Source: CAZIVE01 sp964542435
GTDB lineage: Bacteria; Bacteroidota; Bacteroidia; Bacteroidales; Tannerellaceae
Assembly: GCA_964542435.1 (NCBI GenBank)
Contig: CAZIVE010000105.1
Coordinates: 1 to 9,049 of the forward strand
Reading direction: 5' to 3'
Length of the DNA: 9,049 nt
Below are positions 1-5,485 of the stretch, one piece after another; position 1 is the stretch's first letter; every line of letters starts with the position of its first letter. The notes under the pieces are model-generated. The model did no database searches. It was not told where the DNA came from and saw only the letters and a list, made by a program, of their open reading frames with translations. The translations under genes and the position numbers were made by a program.

Positions 1-537
1 GCAATTGTAAAAAGACTCATAACCGATGTATTCCGCTTTCGGAAAGCTCGCATTCGTCAAATTCGTACTAATGAAAGCCCCGTTTTGGATGGTGACAGCC
101 AAAGGAAAAGAGGCTATCGAGAGGTTGGAACCTTGAAAAGAACCGTTACCGATGTCTGTTGCCTTGGGAAATGTAGCTCTTGATAGGTTTATACAGTAGA
201 AAAAAGCTTGGAATCCGATAGTGGTAACCTCTGGAAAGGTGACGCTTGTCAGATAGTTGCATTCTTTAAATGCATATTGTCCGATGCTGTCCACGGTAAA
301 GTTTATACCGTTGTGATTAACCGTTGCAATGTTGAGGGCGGTTGATGCGGTCAACGTATTGCCAATGATGGTAACTCGAGCAGGGCTGACTTTGTTAACC
401 TTGTACGTGATGTTGTTTACTGTGAATTCTTCGTTGAGTGTTTGTGCAGTCATATAGCCTGCCGTGAGCAGCATGATGACTGCGATTCCCATGCCGAGGA
501 GGCGATGGAATGTCCTGCTTTGTTGTGCTTGTTTCAT
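1..537 (-). CDS. BspA-like leucine-rich-repeat surface protein (N-terminal part, runs off left edge)
   Basis: The reading frame begins at ATG 537 and stays open for 179 codons to base 1, so the C-terminus lies outside the window. Residues 1-31 form a signal peptide: basic MKQAQQSRTFHR, a hydrophobic stretch LLGMGIAVIMLLTAGYM, and a likely cleavage near TAQ. From about residue 80 there are LRR_5/BspA-type repeats of 21-23 residues: LTSVTFPEVTTIGFQAF, LSRATFPKATDIGNGSF, LSIASFPLAVTIQNGAF and LTNASFPKAEYIGYESF. Each follows the pattern L-x-x-[VA]-[TS]-F-P-x-[AV]-x-x-I-G-x-x-[AS]-F. Proteins of this family are secreted or surface-exposed; BspA of Tannerella forsythia is an adhesin. Whether this one is an adhesin cannot be told from the repeats. 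The start is followed at once by the signal peptide and preceded by an A-rich leader without a Shine-Dalgarno sequence, as is usual in Bacteroidota. By eye the DNA is more AT-rich than the kinase and barrel genes. A downstream sorting domain, if any, is not visible. Confidence 0.9.
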   Translation of the reverse strand, partial: MKQAQQSRTFHRLLGMGIAVIMLLTAGYMTAQTLNEEFTVNNITYKVNKVSPARVTIIGNTLTASTALNIATVNHNGINFTVDSIGQYAFKECNYLTSVTFPEVTTIGFQAFFYCINLSRATFPKATDIGNGSFQGSNLSIASFPLAVTIQNGAFISTNLTNASFPKAEYIGYESFYNC

Positions 538-573
538 ATCTGTTGTTTTTAATACTATTCGGGATTCTTCCTT

Positions 574-581
574 CAAAAGTA
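574..581 (-). promoter_or_regulatory. Putative -7 promoter box of the BspA-like gene
   Basis: On the minus strand this reads TACTTTTG, a full match to the Bacteroidota primary-sigma -7 consensus TAnnTTTG. It ends 36 nt before the start codon at 537, giving a leader of roughly 30 nt. No TTTG-like -33 box lies 19-21 bp upstream, which suggests a weak basal promoter that may need an activator. The direct repeats at 622-661 lie about 43-80 bp further upstream. The call rests on consensus match and position only. Confidence 0.5.
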
Positions 582-621
582 GAGCTTTCTGTTTTCAGGC
601 ATGGCATGATTCCTTGATGCA

Positions 622-661
622 CTTGTTACATTCTGTCAAGAGCTTGTTACATTTTGTCTAA
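622..661 (-). promoter_or_regulatory. Phased direct repeats upstream of the BspA-like gene, candidate response-regulator site
   Basis: On the plus strand, 622-637 (CTTGTTACATTCTGTC) and 643-658 (CTTGTTACATTTTGTC) match at 15 of 16 positions with a period of 21 bp. On the minus strand, reading towards the BspA-like gene, the block resolves into four 7-mers: TTAGACA (661-655), TGTAACA (651-645), CTTGACA (640-634) and TGTAACA (630-624). Their spacing is 10, 11 and 10 bp, one DNA turn each. An additional unphased TGTAACA lies at 675-669. Tandem same-face half-sites of this kind are typical of OmpR/PhoB-family regulators, and the gene just upstream encodes one. The motif resembles the GATAACA repeats at 2962-3021. 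Binding is inferred. Confidence 0.5.
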
Positions 662-725
662 AAATGGATGTTACAGAAGAAAATGGTGTCCCAATGGCCC
701 GTTTCGGGATAGAATCCGTGTGAAG

Positions 726-751
726 TAGAGGCGCTAAATGTTGCGTCTCTA
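726..751 (-). terminator. Weak hairpin just after the response regulator gene, possible terminator
   Basis: An imperfect inverted repeat starts 3 nt after the regulator stop codon: TAGAG-g-CGC (726-734), an 8-nt loop, then GCG-t-CTCTA (743-751). In minus-strand RNA the stem has one A.C mismatch; in plus-strand RNA it would hold a G.U pair instead. A T-rich run follows it only on the plus side (ATTTTATT), so it is not a canonical intrinsic terminator for the minus-strand operon. A small CCCG-TTT-CGGG hairpin lies further on at 698-708. Termination or 3'-end processing here is plausible but unproven. Confidence 0.25.
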
Positions 752-753
752 TT

Positions 754-1449
754 TTATTCCACGATCAGTTTGTAGCCGATGCCGCGCACATTGACGATGC
801 GGATGGTGTCGTCTTTGGAGAGTTTGTGGCGGAGCTTTGTGATGAAGACATGCAGGCTACGCTGGTTGAAGAAGGTGTCGTCGCCCCAAAGATCGAGGAG
901 GATGTTTTGCATATTCACCACCTGATTGCGGTTGAGGCAAAGGTGCTTCAGTATTTCCGATTCGCGATAGGAGAGTTCCTCGCTTTGGTCGAGCAATGAA
1001 AGCGTCTGGTTGGTGGGATTGAAGAGATAACGTCCGATTTCATAAACCTCCTCTTTCTTTTCCTGTATCGGCTGATAGGCGCGTCCGACGAGAGCTTTGA
1101 TGCGGACAATCAGTTCTTGCATGCCGAATGGTTTCTTCAGATAATCGTTGGCACCGAGCTTGAAACCTTCCACTACATCGTTCACGGCAGAGCGGGCGGT
1201 GAGAAACAGCACGGGCGTTTGTCGGTCGGTCTGACGGATGCGGCGTACCATTTCGAAGCCGTCCATTTTCGGCATCATCACGTCGGCGACCACCACGTCG
1301 GGGCGGAAGTCGTAGAACTGCTGCAATCCGGCTTCGCCGTCGGGTGCAATCTGAAGGGTGAAATCATCCTCTTCCAACGTCTCTTTGATGATCATCGCCA
1401 GTGTGGATTCGTCTTCGGCCAATAATACCTTTATCTTTTTTCCTTCCAT
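754..1449 (-). CDS. OmpR/PhoB-family DNA-binding response regulator (RprY-like)
   Basis: This is a 231-residue cytoplasmic response regulator, the expected length for the family. The receiver domain (about residues 5-120) shows the acidic pair E12/D13, phospho-acceptor D56 in VVVADVMMPKMDG, T84 in LFLTARS and K106 in DYLKKPFG. The C-terminal winged helix (about 137-229) shows LSYRESEILKHL, the recognition-helix region RSLHVFITKLRHKLS and the terminal hairpin IVNVRGIGYKL. The ATG at 1449 was chosen because it gives the canonical N-terminus MEGKKIKVLLAED; a longer in-frame extension to 1620 lies inside the kinase gene and has no domain character. The start overlaps the end of the kinase gene by 19 nt, so the two are probably translationally coupled and this regulator should be phosphorylated by that kinase. 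RprX/RprY of Bacteroides and Porphyromonas is the closest system recalled, but orthology was not tested. The phased repeats at 2962-3021 and 622-661 are likely binding sites. Confidence 0.95.
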   Translation of the reverse strand: MEGKKIKVLLAEDESTLAMIIKETLEEDDFTLQIAPDGEAGLQQFYDFRPDVVVADVMMPKMDGFEMVRRIRQTDRQTPVLFLTARSAVNDVVEGFKLGANDYLKKPFGMQELIVRIKALVGRAYQPIQEKKEEVYEIGRYLFNPTNQTLSLLDQSEELSYRESEILKHLCLNRNQVVNMQNILLDLWGDDTFFNQRSLHVFITKLRHKLSKDDTIRIVNVRGIGYKLIVE

Positions 1450-2933
1450 AGTGTTACTGTAAATGTGCTGCCTTTTCCGAGATCGCTCTTCACGTCGATG
1501 CTGCCGTTCATCTTCGACAGGATCGTACTGACGTAATAGAGTCCCAAACCATAGCCTTTTCGGTCGTGGCGGTTGCCTGTCGGGACGCGATAAAACTTTT
1601 CGAAGATATGTTTCTGGCAATCTGAACTGATGCCGATGCCGTTGTCACGGACGGAGATGAAAACATTTCCCGTCTCGTCCTCTTTACAATCGATGGAGAT
1701 CTGGGCCGTCTCATTGGAATATTTGACGGCATTGTCGATCAGATTGCTTATGATGTTGCCGAGATGTGTGCGATCGGTCGTGAGCGAGAGATTGTCGGGA
1801 CTTTCGGTGTAGGAGATTTCCGTCGGTTTATCGGACTTCAGCTTCTGCTGTTCGATGAGCGGGCGGATCAGTTCGTGGAGCGCGAACGTTTCAGAATGGA
1901 GCACGAGTGTTTTGCGCCGTTCCATGCTCATGCTGAGAATCTGCTCCACGAGGCGGCTGAGCTGTTGCAGCTGTTCCATACTGATCTGAAGATAGCGGTC
2001 GCGTTTTTCCTTCACATCGCCCTGCTTGAAATGGAGAAGTGCGTCGTTGGCCGCATACGCTACGGCGATGGGCGTCTTCAGTTCGTGGGTGATATTGTTG
2101 GTGAAGTCGCTCTTCATTTCGTCCAGCGTGCGTTGTCTGAGAATGATACGGATGAGATAGACGAACGATGCGACGATAATCAGCAGGATGAAGAGGGACG
2201 AGATTAGGATGCCGGTCATTTGTTTCAAAACGGCGATGTTCGTTGGCTCGGTATAGACGAAATAGGCGTGTTCGCCGTCGAGATCATAGACCAGTTTGTG
2301 GAGATCGTATCTGGAAACGGTTTCCGGCGGAATCCGGTCTCCATTCATTATCGAATCGTTGTTCAAAGACCTGATTTGAGTATAGAAGCGGATATTGAGG
2401 CCGTCTTTCTTGAGATCGCTTCGCATGACGCTGTCGAAACGGGTCAGATTGATAGGGCAGATCCTTTGATCGATGGCGGTATGCAATGCTTTACGAATCT
2501 GATCGGTCAGCTTGAATAGCGAACGGTAGTTCCTGTTGAGTCCCAGCGTGTCCGTTCCGGGCTTTCTGTTGATGCTGTCATGCATGGAATAATGGTTGGC
2601 TTCGAGTTTGTAACTGACGATTCCCTTTGCTCCCCGCGTGATGGAAGTTTTCCTCAATACCTGATGCTCTTCCGCCTCTTTCCCGAAAAAGGTGCCGAAC
2701 GAGATGGATCCGTGCGAATTTACGTCGCCTCGGGTCAGATAATCGCTGCCGATGCTGTCGGCACGGACGAACAGTTCGATGTGATCGGCGTTCACGATGG
2801 CATTGCGGATGCTGACCTCCGCACGTTCCTGCGAAGTTCGGTACATGTTGCCCAGCCAATAACCCTGATAGGCGAAGATGGCCAGCAGGGAAATCAGAAC
2901 GAGCACGGCAATATGTTTGAGCGGAAGTTTCAT
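1431..2933 (-). CDS. Membrane sensor histidine kinase (RprX-like), partner of the adjacent response regulator
   Basis: From ATG 2933 this encodes 500 residues. TM1 is about residues 8-28 (IAVLVLISLLAIFAYQGYWLG), followed by a periplasmic domain of about 205 residues with no recognised fold. TM2 is about 239-263 (MTGILISSLFILLIIVASFVYLIRI), and no clear HAMP domain follows. HisKA contains H283 in the H-box FTNNITHELKTP. The HATPase_c domain has the N-box NLIDNAVKYS (N401), G1 box DNGIGIS (430-436), F-box IFEKFYRVPTG and G2 box GYGLGLYYV (460-468). All catalytic motifs are present, so it should be an active kinase acting across the inner membrane. The frame continues upstream to a TTG at 2960 (KRKAYFCC), but the ATG at 2933 directly precedes a normal signal-anchor and is preferred. 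The gene is first in a kinase-regulator operon and is divergent from the outer-membrane barrel gene. The signal sensed is unknown; envelope or porin-related stress is a guess from similarity to RprX. Confidence 0.93.
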   Translation of the reverse strand: MKLPLKHIAVLVLISLLAIFAYQGYWLGNMYRTSQERAEVSIRNAIVNADHIELFVRADSIGSDYLTRGDVNSHGSISFGTFFGKEAEEHQVLRKTSITRGAKGIVSYKLEANHYSMHDSINRKPGTDTLGLNRNYRSLFKLTDQIRKALHTAIDQRICPINLTRFDSVMRSDLKKDGLNIRFYTQIRSLNNDSIMNGDRIPPETVSRYDLHKLVYDLDGEHAYFVYTEPTNIAVLKQMTGILISSLFILLIIVASFVYLIRIILRQRTLDEMKSDFTNNITHELKTPIAVAYAANDALLHFKQGDVKEKRDRYLQISMEQLQQLSRLVEQILSMSMERRKTLVLHSETFALHELIRPLIEQQKLKSDKPTEISYTESPDNLSLTTDRTHLGNIISNLIDNAVKYSNETAQISIDCKEDETGNVFISVRDNGIGISSDCQKHIFEKFYRVPTGNRHDRKGYGLGLYYVSTILSKMNGSIDVKSDLGKGSTFTVTLWKEKR

Positions 2934-2961
2934 GCAGCAAAAATACGCTTTCCGTTTCAAT

Positions 2962-3021
2962 GATAACTCTTGGTAACAGAAATGATAACAGTAGATAACA
3001 CTTCGTAAGCGAGCGATAACG
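2962..3021 (+). promoter_or_regulatory. Array of six phased GATAACA-like half-sites between the kinase and the outer-membrane protein gene
   Basis: Reading the plus strand, the half-sites are GATAACT (2962), GGTAACA (2972), GATAACA (2984), GATAACA (2994), a degenerate CGTAAGC (3004) and GATAACG (3015). Measured on the shared TAA core, the spacing is 10, 12, 10, 10 and 11 bp, so all lie on one face of the helix. This is the layout used by OmpR/PhoB-family regulators on tandem direct repeats, and such a regulator is encoded by the adjoining divergent operon. The last half-site ends about 21 bp before a -7 box at 3043, where a -33 element would normally sit, as expected of an activator that contacts RNA polymerase directly. 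The array is also 29-88 nt upstream of the kinase start, so autoregulation is possible. Confidence 0.6.
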
Positions 3022-3042
3022 CAGAGGCTTTGCCGAGCGTCT

Positions 3043-3050
3043 TACCTTTG
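3043..3050 (+). promoter_or_regulatory. Putative -7 promoter box of the outer-membrane protein gene
   Basis: TACCTTTG fully matches the Bacteroidota -7 consensus TAnnTTTG. It ends 21 nt before the ATG at 3072, implying a short leader. A TTTG at 3029-3032 is only 10 bp upstream, too close to be a -33 box; the expected -33 position (about 3020-3023) is instead next to the last phased half-site. This suggests activator-dependent transcription. Confidence 0.5.
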
Positions 3051-3071
3051 CCGTGTCAATGCAAATGAACA

Positions 3072-5177
3072 ATGAGAAAAATGAAACACACACTCGTTTT
3101 CGTATTTATGACGCTGGCGCTGGCGATTCAGATGTTGCATGCGCAGCATACCGATTCGCTGGCCGTCGCCGTCGATAGTCTTACCTATAATATGTACAAG
3201 AATCTTCCGGAGGTGATGGTTTCCGGACAGCGGCCGGTGGTGAAAGCCAAACGGGGAATGCTGGAATACGACATGCCGCGGCTCATCGAGAAACTTCCGG
3301 TGGACAATGTTTATGAGGCCGTCAAGCAGCTTCCGGGCGTGGTGGAGATGAACGATGTTCTGAGTCTCGGCGGACAGGGAATGACGATCATTCTCAATGG
3401 AAAGGTGAGCACGCTTTCCTTGGAACAGCTCTATGCCCTGCTCAAATCGATGCCGCCGTCGCGCATCGAGAAGGCAGAAGTGATGCTGTCTGCTCCGGCG
3501 CGCTATCAGGTGCGCGGTGCCGCCATCAATCTGGTTCTGAAATCGGAACTGGACAAACCTACCTCTCTGCAAGGCGAGCTTTTCAGCCAATGGAAACAGA
3601 AGCATTATGCTGCTGTGACGGAACGCGGCAGCCTGCTCTTTTCCTCGAAGCGCTTCTCGTCTGATCTGCTTTATTCTTTTGATCGAGACCGCGAACTTTT
3701 TCTGGGAGATAAAACGGCTATCCATACGCTGAACAACGGTTCGGTGTATCATCTAAATATTTTCAACCGCACTGTCAACCGCAGCTATCGCAACAATGTC
3801 CGCTTGGGCATGGATTATGCGTTCGGCAAGGAGCATCTTCTGAACTTTGTCTATACGTCGCAGTGGAATGACACACGCAATCGCAACCGTTCTACGGGCG
3901 ACGAGATTTCCGACGCCACGCACCGTTTCAACAGTGCACTGCATAATCTCCAACTCAATTACAGTCTGCCTTTTCATCTCAAGATGGGCGCCGAATATAC
4001 TTTTTACAACAATCCCGGCAACCAGACCGTCAGCAGTCTGCTCAATGACGAACGGATCGATCTCTTCAGCCACGACGGACAGCGCATCAACAAGCTGAAG
4101 CTTTCCGCCGGACAGGAACTTGCCTTGCCGCACGACTGGAACATTAACTTCGGTACCTATTATATTACATCGAACGACCACAGCTTCCAGCGTTATTATG
4201 ACGCAGTGACGGATACACTGATTCCGTCCGCCTCGATGAAGTCGCTTCACAAGGAACGCCTTTTCAACCTTTACGGCGGATTCAGTAAGAGTTTTGGCAG
4301 CAAACTTTCCACCGAGTTTTCGCTTACCGCCGAACATTATCATTCCGACATCTGGGACGAGTGGACCTTTTATCCGACAGTTAGCATCAGTTATATGCCG
4401 GCCGACGGCCACACGTTGCAGGCTTCACTGTCGAGCGACCGCAGCTATCCAAGTTTCTGGAGCGTGCAGAACGTCACCACGTACGCCAGCGCCTATTCCG
4501 AGGAGTTCGGCAATCCGACGCTCAAGCCTTCCACCGATTATGACACGGAATTGTCTTACATTCTCAAGAACAAATACATGTTCACTCTTTATTACGAGTA
4601 CAACAAGGACTATTTCATGCAGACGCTTTACCAGATGCCGGACAAACTTATCGAGGCCTATAAATATTTCAACTTCGATTTCCGCTCGGAAACCGGCGCA
4701 CGCATCAGCACGCCATTCGCCGCTTTCGGCCGAATCGATGGACAACTGACGCTGATCGGTTCGTATGTGCGTGAGAAATGCAGTCATTTCTGGGACATCA
4801 GTTTCGACCGTAAGAAACTGGTCGGCATGATGGTGCTCAACAGCAACGTGGTCATCAGTAAGCAGCCCAATATCCGTTTCAATCTCTACGGTTTCTACCA
4901 GAGCGGCATGATTCAGGGTTTGTACGACCTTCCGCAGTCCGGCAATCTCGATGCATCGCTACGCTGGACCTCCGACAATCAGAAGTTTGTCCTTAGTGCC
5001 AAATGTTCGGACATCTTCGACACCTCTTCTATTTGGCCGCGAATGAAGACGCAGGGACAATATGTCGTGAATCGTTACATAGCCTGCCAGCGTGCTTTTC
5101 TCCTTTCGCTCACATATCGTTTCGGTAATTATAAGGAGAAACATCACGATGCCGTCGATACATCTCGATTCAAATAA
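3072..5177 (+). CDS. Outer-membrane plug/beta-barrel protein (TonB-dependent-receptor-like, OMP_b-brl_3 type)
   Basis: This encodes 701 residues with a signal peptide (about 1-24, HTLVFVFMTLALAIQMLHA, cleavage before QH). A plug-like domain spans about 45-160, with LPEVMVSG, the LPGVVEMNDVLSLGGQGMTI segment, ILNGKVSTLSLEQLYALLKSMPPSRIEKAEVM and the APARYQVRGAAINLVLK end. This pattern is characteristic of the OMP_b-brl_3 (PF14905) group of TonB-dependent-receptor relatives. The remaining ~540 residues are alternating aromatic/polar strands of a barrel, with the last recognisable strand FLLSLTYRFG near 677 followed by a polar tail. It lacks the N-terminal carboxypeptidase-regulatory-like domain common in these proteins and has no SusD partner nearby, so it is not a SusC/D glycan system. 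The substrate is unknown. A second in-frame ATG at 3081 (MKHTLVF) is an equally good start; neither has a Shine-Dalgarno sequence. Transcription is divergent from the two-component operon, and the phased repeats upstream suggest control by that system. Confidence 0.88.
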   Translation: MRKMKHTLVFVFMTLALAIQMLHAQHTDSLAVAVDSLTYNMYKNLPEVMVSGQRPVVKAKRGMLEYDMPRLIEKLPVDNVYEAVKQLPGVVEMNDVLSLGGQGMTIILNGKVSTLSLEQLYALLKSMPPSRIEKAEVMLSAPARYQVRGAAINLVLKSELDKPTSLQGELFSQWKQKHYAAVTERGSLLFSSKRFSSDLLYSFDRDRELFLGDKTAIHTLNNGSVYHLNIFNRTVNRSYRNNVRLGMDYAFGKEHLLNFVYTSQWNDTRNRNRSTGDEISDATHRFNSALHNLQLNYSLPFHLKMGAEYTFYNNPGNQTVSSLLNDERIDLFSHDGQRINKLKLSAGQELALPHDWNINFGTYYITSNDHSFQRYYDAVTDTLIPSASMKSLHKERLFNLYGGFSKSFGSKLSTEFSLTAEHYHSDIWDEWTFYPTVSISYMPADGHTLQASLSSDRSYPSFWSVQNVTTYASAYSEEFGNPTLKPSTDYDTELSYILKNKYMFTLYYEYNKDYFMQTLYQMPDKLIEAYKYFNFDFRSETGARISTPFAAFGRIDGQLTLIGSYVREKCSHFWDISFDRKKLVGMMVLNSNVVISKQPNIRFNLYGFYQSGMIQGLYDLPQSGNLDASLRWTSDNQKFVLSAKCSDIFDTSSIWPRMKTQGQYVVNRYIACQRAFLLSLTYRFGNYKEKHHDAVDTSRFK

Positions 5178-5235
5178 GTAGGAGAAGCGCGGCTGCATTG
5201 TTGTTGGGCTTGATCAGATAGGTGCGAAGATAAAC

Positions 5236-5385
5236 GGAATCCGTTTGGGGCACTTTTTGCTTGTGGGGGCATTTTCGGAATCCGTTTGAGGCACTTTTTG
5301 CTTGCGGGGGCATTTTCGGAATCCGTTTGGGGCACTTTTTGCTTGCGGGGGCATTTTCGGAATCCGTTTGGGGCACTTTTTGCCT
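5236..5385. repeat. 41-bp tandem repeat array running into the assembly gap
   Basis: Three full units (5236-5276, 5277-5317, 5318-5358) and 27 bp of a fourth (5359-5385) follow at an exact 41-bp period. A unit begins GGAATCCGTTTGGGGCAC and ends GCGGGGGCATTTTC. The only differences are one T in unit 1 (TTGTG for TTGCG), one A in unit 2 (TTTGAGG for TTTGGGG) and a C at the gap edge. Each unit has two related halves built on GGGGCACTTTTT and GGGGCATTTTC. The array lies between convergent gene ends, 58 bp after the outer-membrane protein stop; the intervening 5178-5235 holds no gene and no clear terminator. The true copy number is unknown because the array enters the gap. It is too regular for CRISPR, since it has no variable spacers. 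Dispersed minisatellite-like or MITE-associated repeats are known in Bacteroidales, but membership in a named family was not tested. Confidence 0.92.
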
Positions 5386-5485
5386 NNNNNNNNNNNNNNN
5401 NNNNNNNNNNNNNNNNNNNNNNNNNNNNNNNNNNNNNNNNNNNNNNNNNNNNNNNNNNNNNNNNNNNNNNNNNNNNNNNNNNNNN
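5386..5485. other. Assembly gap of 100 Ns
   Basis: A run of exactly 100 N follows the 41-bp repeat array. A round 100 is a common placeholder for a gap of unknown length, so the real sequence may be longer or shorter. The gap ends directly at the stop codon of the AsmA-like gene, so that gene is complete, but the far end of the repeat array and any terminator are hidden. Confidence 0.97.

Noticed and set aside
464..661. Small plus-strand open frame antisense to the BspA-like gene start
   Set aside because: It mirrors the signal-peptide region and the upstream repeats, and has no family resemblance or start context.
1450..1620. N-terminal extension of the response regulator
   Set aside because: The extra 57 residues lie wholly inside the kinase gene in another frame and are unlike any receiver-domain sequence.
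2938..2945. TATTTTTG on the minus strand as a -7 box for the kinase operon
   Set aside because: It matches TAnnTTTG but ends only 4 nt before the ATG at 2933, which would place the transcription start within or after the start codon.
2934..2960. N-terminal extension of the kinase to a TTG at 2960
   Set aside because: The extension KRKAYFCC adds no domain, and the ATG at 2933 gives a standard signal-anchor N-terminus.
5236..5385. CRISPR array
   Set aside because: The repeats are directly adjacent with no variable spacers, and no cas genes are present.
5236..5385. G-quadruplex formation by the recurring GGGG/GGGGG tracts
   Set aside because: The G tracts are separated by about 15-20 nt, longer than stable quadruplex loops normally allow.
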